Origin: CAYUYM01 sp964449305
GTDB lineage: Bacteria; Bacteroidota; Ignavibacteria; SZUA-365; CAYQST01
Length of the DNA stretch: 32,248 nucleotides
Reading direction: 5' to 3'
Assembly: GCA_964449305.1 (NCBI GenBank)
Contig: CAYUYM010000016.1
Span: forward strand, 1-32,248
Positions 7,827 to 15,708 of this stretch are shown here, piece by piece (positions within the stretch are counted from its first letter, which is position 1; each line of letters starts with the position of its first letter). Made by a program: the position numbers and the translations under genes. A model generated the notes under the pieces. It did not search any database. It saw only the letters and a list, made by a program, of their open reading frames with translations, and was not told the DNA's origin.

Positions 7827-8426
7827 ATGAAAACGATCAAACCGCTGGTGCTTCTTTTCACGCTTGGCTCCATCTGGGGATTCTTCGAAGTCCTCCATAT
7901 GTCAAATGGTCTCGTTTCCGCCATCGGCCTTCTTCTGCTCGTGTTCGGGCGCCGCATGCACAATGTGCCCGGATCGTCGGTGGTCATCGGGCTCATCGTC
8001 TGTTTCTACAAGACCTGGTCCTCCCATTTCTTCATGTGCCAGTGGGCGGGGATCATGTCGGTGGCCCTCTCCTTCGAGGTGTTCGCATCGGTGATCCTGC
8101 GTGAGCAGCCATGGACGCGCTGGCAGGCATCGCTGGCCGGCATCGTCAGCACCGTGCTTGCGCTGCCGGTGTTCATCATCTGGGTTGTGCTGATCCTGCA
8201 GGAACCGAACTGGGTGGAGGGCGGCTGGGACCGCATCCTCTCCTACGCGGTCCGCAACACGCTGCCTGGCGTGATCGTCTCGGCGGTGTTGGGACCGATC
8301 GGATTGATGGCCGGGACGGTGGTGCTGGAGCGCTTCGCGGAACGCCGTCCCGCCTTGAGCCTCGGTCTGTATTCGTCCCTCGCGGCCGCACTCTGGCTGG
8401 CGGCCACGGCGTTCAAGTTCCTCTGA
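7827..8426 (+). CDS. Polytopic inner-membrane protein, unknown function
   Basis: A 199-residue integral membrane protein with about six to seven hydrophobic segments covering nearly the whole sequence. The first helix carries the phrase GSIWGFFEVL, and a central loop has CFYKTWSSHFFMCQW. I do not recognise a named family. The helix number, the small size and the adjacent THEP1-like NTPase raise the possibility of an ECF-transporter-like substrate-binding subunit, but this is speculation. The ATG at 7827 gives an N-terminus MKTIKPLVLLF directly before the first helix; the frame is open upstream to 7734, but that stretch overlaps the promoter. It is followed after 24 bp by a secreted protein gene. 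Confidence 0.75.
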   Translation: MKTIKPLVLLFTLGSIWGFFEVLHMSNGLVSAIGLLLLVFGRRMHNVPGSSVVIGLIVCFYKTWSSHFFMCQWAGIMSVALSFEVFASVILREQPWTRWQASLAGIVSTVLALPVFIIWVVLILQEPNWVEGGWDRILSYAVRNTLPGVIVSAVLGPIGLMAGTVVLERFAERRPALSLGLYSSLAAALWLAATAFKFL

Positions 8427-8450
8427 TCCACCCGGACGCACCGGGGCCGC

Positions 8451-10775
8451 ATGCCCCGTCGCGTGAACGTCCTCACCATGCCTGCCCTCTGCGATGCGCG
8501 CATCCGACGGCTCCTCGCCGCGCTGGCGTTGCTCGTCGGCATCGTGCAGGCCCAGCCGTCACTCACACCACGCATCCTCGACCTGAACGCACTTCAGGGC
8601 GTGCCCTTCCCCACCATGCTGCGACCATCCACGGCGGTCATCGACCCGTGGCGTGCGTGCGTCATTGTCGGCTCTCGTGAGTACGACCACCTTGCGGTGT
8701 TCGGACCGTCGGGACGGCAGGTCGGGATCCTGCCACTGCCTCCGGGGCTTGCCGCAGGCCTGCGTCTCCTGACAATCAACCCCGTCAACGGCTTCATCAT
8801 CGCCGTCACGCAGGAGGCCGGCGCGCAGCCCCTGCTGCGGGCCTTCGATCCCCTGCTGATGACGCAGGCGGCGGTCATGTCACCCGGGCAGGCCGATGCG
8901 CTGGAATGCGTGCCGGTCGCTGCATCCAACACGCTTCTCCTCACCACCGGGCGACGGCATGTGCTGCGCCTCGATGGAGCGACACTGCGGGTGATCGACT
9001 CGCTCGATGTGGGGCAGGGGGCCCTCGGCATGGCGGTGGACACGATACGTCAGGAGGTGAGCGTGGTGCTCGACAGCCCGTATCCTTATTGCGCCGTGCT
9101 GTCCACCTCCACCTGGCAGCTGCTCCGCACCTACGTCATCCCCCTGCCGGACAGGGTGACGCGCATCGCCATCGATCCGCAGACGCAGCGGCGTTTCCTC
9201 ATCGGGCCGACGAACGTGCGGGTGATGGATGAATTCGGGGGCTCGTATTACTCCGTTCCGGTGCCGGGGCGCACCATGGCGGCGGCCGTCAGCCCGCGAA
9301 CACACCGCCTGCTGCTGCTGGATTCCGCGGGCTACGGGCCATCGGAAAGGCGTGAGGGCAAACTGTTCTCCTTTGACGCCTCGCAGAAGAACTGGGATTC
9401 CATCCGGGTCGGCATGGACTGCCGGCAGCTTGTGATCAACGGCCCGGATGATGTGCTCGTCCTCATCAGCACCGCCACCGCCGGTGTGGAGTTCCGGGAC
9501 ATCCCATCCGGAAGCATCCTCGGAGCGGCATCCACGGGGCATTCCGTGGAGGACTGTCTTCTCCAGTCCGGTGGCCGGATGCTCTTCGTGACCAACGCCT
9601 TCGGTTCCGCGCGCGACATCTCCGTCGTGGATCTTCGGACGTCCGTGTTTCACCGCATCTCCACCGGGGCCCGACCTGTGCGCCTGATCGACGCCGAAGG
9701 GCGCATCATCGTGCAGCATCATTTCGGGCGTGAGCTCGTGGTGCTGGATGCCTCCGAGGGACTCGTGATCGACACGGTGCGCCATCCCGATGGCCGGGGA
9801 GGCGCAACGGACGTCCTCCCGCAGGGGTGCCGTTTGTCAGACGGGCATCTGCTTCTGTATCCCGAGGAACAGACCTTCGTCGTCACACGGGGGGAAAGGC
9901 TGGACATCACACGCACGGACCGTATCCCCGGCTTTGTGTTTCCCGGGGACGTCGAGACACCGCCCCTGGAGTGTGGCACGGGGGGACGCTCGGATGCCTT
10001 CGTCATCCTCGATGCCGTGCGTCGGAGGCTGCTTGCCTACCCCTCGATCGCAAGCGCCGTTCCGTTTGAGCGTGACCTGTCCGCGCTCAACTGGAGCCTC
10101 ATCCCCGACCGCTCCGGGCCGAGGATGACCACACTCGGGACGGATCGGATCATGCTCGGTCCCTACATGCTCGATCCCTTCACCAATGAACCGGTGCAGC
10201 GGCTGTTCGACCGGCCGGCACTCATGATCGGGAGGATCGCACCTGCGGACCTCCCCGCATGGATTGAATGGCGGGACACGGCCCTCGTGCTCCTGTGCAG
10301 CCTGAGCGCGACGCCATCCGTGCCGCCGGTGACGGTGCAGCGCATCCTGGATCAGGCCCCGCGCCACCCCTCCGTCGTCCGCATGGACAGCGACCGCCGG
10401 CGTCTCCTGCTTGGGGATGCGCATCACGGGCGTGTGTTTGTGTACGACCTATCGGGCATCGTGGGTGTGGACGCGCCTGCGCCCCCCCGCGACGATGCGC
10501 TGCATGTCCACCCGAATCCACTGCCTGCCGGGAACGCGATGGTGGTGGATCTGCCGGAGGCCCTGCGTGGTGACAGGGTGGTTGCGACGCTGCATGACAC
10601 GCAGGGCAGGCGTCAGATGACCGTGATGATTGACGAGATGCACAGCGCAGCCCGGTCGGTGGTTGTGCAACCGGCAGCGCATCTGCGGGGCGTGTTTCTT
10701 GTGAGGCTGGTTGGAACGCGATCGGGGTGGTCGGCCACGACGCGTGTGGTGCTGCGTGGGAGTCCGTCCCGGTAG
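8451..10775 (+). CDS. Secreted beta-propeller-like protein with T9SS type A sorting domain
   Basis: A 774-residue exported protein. A Sec signal peptide with hydrophobic core LLAALALLVGIVQA is best formed if translation starts at the ATG at 8478; the ATG at 8451 adds nine residues. The body consists of repeated beta-strand units with phrases such as DLRTSVF, AIDPQTQRRFLIG and VSPRTHRLLLLD, resembling a YncE/NHL-type propeller. The last about 85 residues start with VHPNPLPAG and contain TLHDTQGRR, matching a type IX secretion C-terminal sorting domain. The protein is therefore probably moved across the outer membrane and anchored or released at the surface. No enzymatic motif is seen. It ends 4 bp from the convergent LytM gene. 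Confidence 0.82.
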   Translation: MPRRVNVLTMPALCDARIRRLLAALALLVGIVQAQPSLTPRILDLNALQGVPFPTMLRPSTAVIDPWRACVIVGSREYDHLAVFGPSGRQVGILPLPPGLAAGLRLLTINPVNGFIIAVTQEAGAQPLLRAFDPLLMTQAAVMSPGQADALECVPVAASNTLLLTTGRRHVLRLDGATLRVIDSLDVGQGALGMAVDTIRQEVSVVLDSPYPYCAVLSTSTWQLLRTYVIPLPDRVTRIAIDPQTQRRFLIGPTNVRVMDEFGGSYYSVPVPGRTMAAAVSPRTHRLLLLDSAGYGPSERREGKLFSFDASQKNWDSIRVGMDCRQLVINGPDDVLVLISTATAGVEFRDIPSGSILGAASTGHSVEDCLLQSGGRMLFVTNAFGSARDISVVDLRTSVFHRISTGARPVRLIDAEGRIIVQHHFGRELVVLDASEGLVIDTVRHPDGRGGATDVLPQGCRLSDGHLLLYPEEQTFVVTRGERLDITRTDRIPGFVFPGDVETPPLECGTGGRSDAFVILDAVRRRLLAYPSIASAVPFERDLSALNWSLIPDRSGPRMTTLGTDRIMLGPYMLDPFTNEPVQRLFDRPALMIGRIAPADLPAWIEWRDTALVLLCSLSATPSVPPVTVQRILDQAPRHPSVVRMDSDRRRLLLGDAHHGRVFVYDLSGIVGVDAPAPPRDDALHVHPNPLPAGNAMVVDLPEALRGDRVVATLHDTQGRRQMTVMIDEMHSAARSVVVQPAAHLRGVFLVRLVGTRSGWSATTRVVLRGSPSR

Positions 10776-10779
10776 GCTG

Positions 10780-12258
10780 TCACCGCCCGGCGAGCCAGCC
10801 GAGCGGATTCTGTTTCTGACGGCCGCGCCACAGTTCGAAGTGCACCTGTGGTCCTGAAGCACTGGGAGCGATGCGTGCGATGGACTGCCCGGCCTTCACC
10901 CGCTGTCCCTTTCCCACACTGATGCCATTGACGCGCGCATACACGGTGCGGAAGTCGTCGTCGTGGTTGACGATGACGAGGTTGCCATAGCCGGCGATGT
11001 AGAACAGGACGGACACGGTGCCGTCGGCGACGACGCGGACGGGGGCGCCCTCGGCGGCGGCGATGTCGATTCCGTTGTTGATGGTGACGGTGTTGAGTTC
11101 GGGATGCCGCTGCTCGCCGAAGCCGGCCGCGAGGGAGCCGTTGGTGACCGGCCACGGCAGACGCCCCCTGAGGCGCCCGAAGGCCGTCTCGGAGATGGGT
11201 TTTCCGGGGAGTTCGGTGGATCGCGAAGCCCTGGAGCCGGAACGCGATGGCGTCGCCTCCTTGGCGCGGCGCTCGGCGAGCGCGCGCTGGCGCTCACGTT
11301 CCACGAGTTCGGCGATGAGCTGTTCAATCCTGCGTGCCGCAGATTGCTTGGCGCGGAGCTCCGACTGCGCCGCTGCACGGTCCTTCGAGAGCTGGCCGAG
11401 AAGGCCCTTCTGCTGCTCCACCTTCTGCCGCAGGCGGTTCTCCTCGGTCGTCTTCTCCTGCACCGTCTGCCGCTGCTGCAGCAGGCGTGATTCAAGCTGC
11501 GTCTTCTCGTCGGTGATGCGCCCCTGCATGCGACGGATTTCGTCGGCATCGGCGCGCTGCTGCTGGGTGAGGGCACGGAGGTAGCGCGCGCGTGTGAGCA
11601 TCTGGTTCAACGAACCCGAGCTCAGCAGGATCTCCGAATCGTGGTAGCGGCCCCGCTTGTAGGCGTTCACGATCCAGCGGGCGTAGCGCTCCTGGAGCAG
11701 GGCCAGGCGCTGTTCCATGGTGAGGAGCTGCTGACGCGACGCCTCCACCTCCCGCTGATACTCTTCGGCCCTGATGCGCAGCCGCGTGATGAGGTCCTGC
11801 AGCAGCCGCGTCTGCCGGTTGAATTCGTCCACCTGCTGACGGGTCGTCCTCTCCTGGCGGCGGAGCTGATCGAGACGCTGTTCACCCTCGCGAATCTCAC
11901 GGCGCAGGCGGTCCAGTTCCTCCTGCTTGGTGGAGATGGATGCTCCGGTGCCGGACCCCGCAGGCTTCGCTGACGCGGAGCGTTTGCTGCGATCGTTCTG
12001 CGCGGGCTTCGCTGTGGATTTCCGGCCGTTGGATCCCTTCGCATGTGTGTTCGAGGAGGATTTTCGCGGTGCGGTTCGTTGCCCCTCCGCCTTCTTCCGT
12101 GCCGATGGCTTTGAGGTGGAAGGGCTTTTCCCCGGGGATTTTCCCGTCGACTTCCTGCCGCCCGACGCGGGTTTCTTCTGACCCAGAACCATCGGCGGGG
12201 CGAGGGCGAGGAGGCAGGCGAGGAGGGCGGTGAGGATGTTCCGGGGCGTGAGGGGCAT
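10780..12258 (-). CDS. EnvC-like coiled-coil protein with degenerate LytM (M23) domain
   Basis: A 492-residue exported protein. A signal peptide (about 1-26, ending VLGQ) is followed by a low-complexity Lys/Ser/Pro-rich linker (28-108), a long coiled coil (110-335), and a C-terminal LytM domain (365-492). The domain keeps the fold phrases GFGEQRHP, AAEGAPVRVVADGTV and GYGNLVIVNH, but the zinc ligands are mostly lost. The usual H-x-G-x-D reads N394-N-G-I-D398, the Y-A-H position is R442, and the first His of H-x-H is Q471 with only H473 kept. It should therefore not be an active peptidase and is more likely an activator of cell-wall amidases, as EnvC and NlpD are. It follows the DUF4292 lipoprotein gene by 56 bp. 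Confidence 0.92.
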   Translation of the reverse strand: MPLTPRNILTALLACLLALAPPMVLGQKKPASGGRKSTGKSPGKSPSTSKPSARKKAEGQRTAPRKSSSNTHAKGSNGRKSTAKPAQNDRSKRSASAKPAGSGTGASISTKQEELDRLRREIREGEQRLDQLRRQERTTRQQVDEFNRQTRLLQDLITRLRIRAEEYQREVEASRQQLLTMEQRLALLQERYARWIVNAYKRGRYHDSEILLSSGSLNQMLTRARYLRALTQQQRADADEIRRMQGRITDEKTQLESRLLQQRQTVQEKTTEENRLRQKVEQQKGLLGQLSKDRAAAQSELRAKQSAARRIEQLIAELVERERQRALAERRAKEATPSRSGSRASRSTELPGKPISETAFGRLRGRLPWPVTNGSLAAGFGEQRHPELNTVTINNGIDIAAAEGAPVRVVADGTVSVLFYIAGYGNLVIVNHDDDFRTVYARVNGISVGKGQRVKAGQSIARIAPSASGPQVHFELWRGRQKQNPLGWLAGR

Positions 12259-12314
12259 GATGGTGCAGGAGCGGGTCGGACACGGCAGGTCCGGTCAGCC
12301 GCGGGTCACACGTG

Positions 12315-13154
12315 TCAGAACACGATGCGGCGTGCAGCCGTCGGGATCTTGAAGGAAAAATCCATGGGCAGGTCGTTGATCACCTGCCGGTCGTAGATGA
12401 TGACGAGGCTTTCCTCGCTGGGCGGGCGTGAGAGGGCGATGATGTTGGGGCGGTAACGGCCATGCATGCGGCGGAAATCCTTGTAGGTGATCTCTTCGAG
12501 GATGTCACCCGATTCCGAGCGGCGCTGGTAGCGACGCACCGCCTCGTAGCGGGTGTCGACCTCGTACTCGACCGTCTCCTTCGGCCCACGCCACACGATG
12601 CGATACACGTCATCCTGGAGGCTCCCCTCCGGGGTGATGCCGGGGAGGGCCTTGGAGAACCCCGACGTGCCGGCGAGGATCTGCATGATGTCGTCGAAAT
12701 CGATCGCGACGCGCAGCACGTTGCGGAGATTGCCGCTGGTGGTCCGGCCGGTGAGGACGGTGTTTTCGAGCCCGTTGTAGAAGGTGAACTCCCGGCGTGT
12801 GACAAGACCCTTGACCGCGCTCACGCCAAAGGGACCGGTGACCTCGATGTACACACTGTCGGGTTTGAGCAGGTTGACGGCGAGATTGCCGGTGTTGGAC
12901 AGCTCGGGAGAATCGATGGAGATCTTTCCCGTGGCCGAGACGGCGAAGGTCTCAGCGTTCTTCGCCTCCACGTGCCGCATGACATCATCAGGTGTCAGCG
13001 GTCGCCGCGTGTCGATGCCCCCGCTCCCGGCACACCCGGCAGCTCCGAGCGCGATGCCGGCAGCCAGGAGGAGAAGCGATGACCAGTGAAGCAGACGATT
13101 CGAGGGAGGTGAGGCAGGGCGCGGAAAAAGGGGGATGGGCAAGCACGTCTCCAT
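12315..13154 (-). CDS. DUF4292 family (LolB-like) lipoprotein
   Basis: A 279-residue predicted outer-membrane-directed lipoprotein. The signal has an unusually long n-region, a hydrophobic stretch LLLLAAGIALGAAG and a lipobox GAAGC at about residues 37-41. The mature part has alternating strands with phrases GKISIDSPELSNTGNLAVNLLKP (quoted in part: GNLAVNLLKPDSVYIEV) and SLQDDVYRIVWRG, matching DUF4292, a family with LolB/LolA-like folds. It immediately precedes the LytM gene, a pairing common in Bacteroidota. Transport of lipoproteins or lipids is a plausible but unproven role. No Shine-Dalgarno is evident; a promoter lies about 20-50 bp upstream. Confidence 0.85.
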   Translation of the reverse strand: METCLPIPLFPRPASPPSNRLLHWSSLLLLAAGIALGAAGCAGSGGIDTRRPLTPDDVMRHVEAKNAETFAVSATGKISIDSPELSNTGNLAVNLLKPDSVYIEVTGPFGVSAVKGLVTRREFTFYNGLENTVLTGRTTSGNLRNVLRVAIDFDDIMQILAGTSGFSKALPGITPEGSLQDDVYRIVWRGPKETVEYEVDTRYEAVRRYQRRSESGDILEEITYKDFRRMHGRYRPNIIALSRPPSEESLVIIYDRQVINDLPMDFSFKIPTAARRIVF

Positions 13155-13173
13155 GAAATTCGGGAGGAAGTCG

Positions 13174-13206
13174 CGAAAATATACGGGAAGATCGACGAGC
13201 GTTCAA
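13174..13206 (-). promoter_or_regulatory. Promoter of the DUF4292-LytM unit (TTG-N20-TATATTTT)
   Basis: On the minus strand TTG at 13206-13204 is followed after 20 nt by TATATTTTCG starting at 13183. It lies about 20 bp before the ATG at 13154, giving a very short leader. The spacing and the -7 element match the other promoters in the window. Confidence 0.65.
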
Positions 13207-13255
13207 GGTGAAATTCACGGGCTGTTCGACGCAGAGAGGGCGATGGTGCATGACA

Positions 13256-13285
13256 TTGGATTTTGCCCAGAAAGCACTATCTTCA
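13256..13285 (+). promoter_or_regulatory. Promoter of the B12-binding/histidine kinase cluster (TTG-N19-TATCTTCA)
   Basis: TTG at 13256-13258 is followed after 19 nt by TATCTTCA at 13278-13285, close to the TAnnTTTG pattern and nearly identical to the -7 elements at 1977-1970 and 30025-30032. It is the only good promoter I see ahead of the sensory gene cluster. Confidence 0.65.
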
Positions 13286-13462
13286 CACATGTTACGGATG
13301 TTCCACTGTGGGCATCCACGGCCCCACCAGTACATGGACATTTCCCAGAATACCGCAGTCATGGTCCTGTGAATCGCATGCAACCCGCATCTTCGGAACG
13401 AGCAGTTGGATGGTGTGCATGTGGGGGGGCGGCTTGGCGGACAACGACGTGAAGGATCCAGC

Positions 13463-14098
13463 ATGATCAACGAAACCACGTACAGCGCGTACCTCGATCT
13501 GCTTCTTGCAGGCGATGTATTGGAATGCAAACGCATCGTCAAGGACCTGATCGGGGAAGGTGTCGAAGTCCGCGATCTCTATGTGAACCTCTTTCAACGG
13601 TCGCTGTACACGGTGGGCACTCTGTGGGAATTGAACCAGATCTCCGTCGCGACCGAGCATCTGGTCACGTCGATCACCCAGTCCCTGATGTCCCTGATCT
13701 ACCCGATGATTTTTTCGGCGGAGCACATCGGCAGGAAGGCGGTGATCGCCTGTGTCGCCAACGAATATCACCAGGTGGGGGCACGCATGGTGGCCGACAT
13801 CTTTGAGCTGAACGGTTGGGACGGATACTTCCTTGGTGCCAACACCCCGGAACAGGACGTGGTGGAGATCATCGGCGAGAAATCGCCCGACCTCGTCGGC
13901 TTCTCTCTCAGCCTGTACTTCAACGCTCCGAACCTGCGACGGCTGGTGGACGCGGTTCGTTCGTCGCATCCCTCGCTGCCCATCATCGTCGGCGGGCAGG
14001 CCTTCCGACATGGTGGCGCGGCGTGGCTGACCGACCATCCCGGCGTCACCTACGTCGATTCTCTGTACACACTCGAACAGACGATCAAGAATTTCTGA
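13463..14098 (+). CDS. Stand-alone B12-binding protein with CarH-type photoreceptor signatures
   Basis: A 211-residue cytoplasmic protein made only of a cobalamin-binding module. Residues 1-88 form the helical cap (B12-binding_2) and 92-211 the Rossmann-like B12 domain. The cap has W55 followed after nine residues by E65-H66, the W-x9-EH motif known from CarH/LitR light sensors. The B12 domain has E101-x-H103-x-x-G106, where H103 would be the lower cobalt ligand, and a GGQAF turn at 177-181. CarH's DNA-binding MerR part is absent, and the position matching CarH His132 (next to the Trp) is E56. The ATG at 13463 has AAGGA six bases upstream. One base separates it from the next histidine kinase, so it is probably that kinase's sensory partner. 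A role as corrinoid carrier is the main alternative, but no methyltransferase gene is nearby. Confidence 0.88.
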   Translation: MINETTYSAYLDLLLAGDVLECKRIVKDLIGEGVEVRDLYVNLFQRSLYTVGTLWELNQISVATEHLVTSITQSLMSLIYPMIFSAEHIGRKAVIACVANEYHQVGARMVADIFELNGWDGYFLGANTPEQDVVEIIGEKSPDLVGFSLSLYFNAPNLRRLVDAVRSSHPSLPIIVGGQAFRHGGAAWLTDHPGVTYVDSLYTLEQTIKNF

Positions 14099-14099
14099 C

Positions 14100-15230
14100 A
14101 TGGACAGACAGCGATTGGAGCGGGTGATCTTCTCCTACCTGATCGATCAGGCGTCGCTGTTCTACGTGCACCTTGATGCCGACGGCGTCGTTCTCCAGGC
14201 GAGCCGGTACGCTGAGAGAATGGTTGGCAGACCCTTGACCGGTGAACCCTTCGCCTCCCTCGTGGTCAGTTTCAGGGGGGATGTCGACATTGAGACCCTC
14301 ATTGATGCGGACGCTCCGCAGCGCCTCAACATCACCTCCGATGGCCGGCCGCCGGAGTCGCTGTACTTTCTCGGTTTCACGATGGATGACGGGATGGTGC
14401 TCCTTGGCCAGGTGGATGCAGACGAGGTGGAACAACTTCGTTCCGGGATGCTGCGTCTCAACAATGACTTGAACAACCTCTCGCGCGAGTTGCAGAAGAG
14501 CAACGCCGAGCTCAAGCGCCTCAACGATCTCAAGAATCAGTTCCTGGGAATGGCGGCGCACGACCTCCGCAATCCCATCGGTGTGGTGATGGCCTACAGC
14601 GAGTTTCTCCTCGATGAGGCGATCGACGCCCTCACCGAGGAGCAGGCCGAGTTTGTGCGCATCATCCGCGACTCAAGCGAATTCATGCTGCGTCTCCTCA
14701 ACGATCTGCTCGACATCACCCGCATCGAGTCCGGCCGCCTGTCCCTGGAATTCATCCCCACGGACTTTGCGGACTTCATCCGGAGAAACGTGGCGCTCAA
14801 CCGCGTTCTTGCGGAAAAGAAGGGGACGGCCATCGTTCTCCAGGTGCACGAACGCATCCCCGAGATCGCGATCGACCAGTCGAAGATCGAGCAGGTGCTG
14901 AACAACCTCATATCCAATGCGGTGAAGTATTCGCCCGCCAGGACCACGGTGCACATCGACGTGTTTCTGTCGGGAGGTCAGGTGACGGTGGCCGTGAAGG
15001 ATGAAGGGCCGGGGATCCCACCGGAGGACGTGAAGCTCCTGTTCAAACCGTTCTCCGTGGCGTCGACCAGGGCCACAGGCGGTGAAAAATCGACAGGGTT
15101 GGGATTGGCCATCGTACGGCGCATCGTCGCCGGTCACCTCGGAAAGATCTGGGTCGACACCGAGGTGGGGCGCGGTTCGATCTTCTACTTCACGCTTCCA
15201 CTCACCAGGGGACAGGAGGCATCCGCATGA
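14100..15230 (+). CDS. Soluble PAS-like sensor histidine kinase
   Basis: A 376-residue kinase with no membrane segment. Residues 1-108 form a PAS-like sensor (YVHLDADGVVLQAS start), 110-142 a coiled-coil linker, and about 143-212 the HisKA domain with phospho-acceptor H154 in FLGMAAHDLRNPI. The HATPase domain follows with N-box N273 (LNNLISNAVKYSP), G1 box DEGPGIP (301-307) and G2 box TGLGLAIV (332-339). All catalytic motifs are intact. It starts one base after the B12-binding gene and overlaps the next gene by ATGA, so the three products are probably made in fixed ratio. No response regulator is attached; the REC domains of the nearby hybrid kinase are candidate partners. Confidence 0.93.
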   Translation: MDRQRLERVIFSYLIDQASLFYVHLDADGVVLQASRYAERMVGRPLTGEPFASLVVSFRGDVDIETLIDADAPQRLNITSDGRPPESLYFLGFTMDDGMVLLGQVDADEVEQLRSGMLRLNNDLNNLSRELQKSNAELKRLNDLKNQFLGMAAHDLRNPIGVVMAYSEFLLDEAIDALTEEQAEFVRIIRDSSEFMLRLLNDLLDITRIESGRLSLEFIPTDFADFIRRNVALNRVLAEKKGTAIVLQVHERIPEIAIDQSKIEQVLNNLISNAVKYSPARTTVHIDVFLSGGQVTVAVKDEGPGIPPEDVKLLFKPFSVASTRATGGEKSTGLGLAIVRRIVAGHLGKIWVDTEVGRGSIFYFTLPLTRGQEASA

Positions 15231-15676
15231 CACAGAACGAACTGCTCATTTCCGCACGGTCCCTTACGCAGCCCGGGCCTGAGGCGGCCGCGGAGTATGG
15301 CATCAACCGTGAGGCGCTTGCGGCGGATGTCACTCGCCGCCTGCGTGCGCGTCCGGATCTTGTGGCACTGATCGGCGCTGACAACATCGGCATGATGGAG
15401 GACAACCACCGCAACCATGCCAGGTTCATGGAATCGGTGTTTCAACTGTATGATCCGGAGGTGTTTGTCGACACCGTTCTGTGGGTGTTCCGCGCCTATC
15501 GGTCACATGGTTTCCAACTGGCCTACTGGCCGGTACAGTTCGACGCATGGGTGGAATCCCTGCAACGGAACCTGTCCGAGCAGGCGGTTCTCGAGATCCA
15601 CCCCTTCTATCGCTGGCTGATCTGCAACCAGGACTCTCTTGTCCGGCTCACGGAACAGACCCCCACTGCTGTCTGA
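15227..15676 (+). CDS. Conserved-looking 149-residue helical protein, function unknown
   Basis: I do not recognise a named family with certainty. The protein is soluble, predicted mostly alpha-helical, and rich in aromatics and histidines: DNHRNH at 59-64, YRSHGF at 91-96, YWP at 100-102, W108, and HPFYRWL at 125-131. Length and helix pattern would fit a globin-like or similar heme/bilin-binding bundle. The candidate ligand residues are H61, H64, H94 and H125, but this is inference. The ATG overlaps the preceding kinase stop and has AGGAGG seven bases upstream, so it is surely translated. Its place between a B12-photoreceptor-like module, its kinase and a hybrid kinase suggests a sensory or phosphotransfer accessory. 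It lacks an obvious HPt signature (no HxLKG). Confidence 0.8.
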   Translation: MTQNELLISARSLTQPGPEAAAEYGINREALAADVTRRLRARPDLVALIGADNIGMMEDNHRNHARFMESVFQLYDPEVFVDTVLWVFRAYRSHGFQLAYWPVQFDAWVESLQRNLSEQAVLEIHPFYRWLICNQDSLVRLTEQTPTAV

Positions 15677-15708
15677 TTCCATTTCCCCACCTTTTTCACC
15701 GAGCCCCC

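Larger units (their letters stand above)
13155..13462. other. Intergenic region between divergent units, with long leader of the B12-binding gene
   Basis: These 308 bp separate the DUF4292 gene from the B12-binding gene and hold one promoter for each direction. The plus-strand leader from about 13292 to 13462 is some 170 nt long and contains short inverted repeats such as GGATG/CATCC near 13297-13318. I see no B12-box or other known riboswitch core and no convincing gene. Confidence 0.5.

Noticed and set aside
13135..13452. Plus-strand open frame of about 105 codons over the promoter region
   Set aside because: It overlaps the DUF4292 start and both promoters, has no motif and no ribosome-binding site.
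13290..13462. Cobalamin riboswitch upstream of the B12-binding gene
   Set aside because: No B12 box or recognisable conserved core is visible, and such riboswitches usually control synthesis or transport genes.
13463..14098. Corrinoid carrier for a methyltransferase
   Set aside because: The ExHxxG and W-x9-EH motifs and the kinase context fit a sensor better; no methyltransferase gene is nearby. It is kept as an alternative only.
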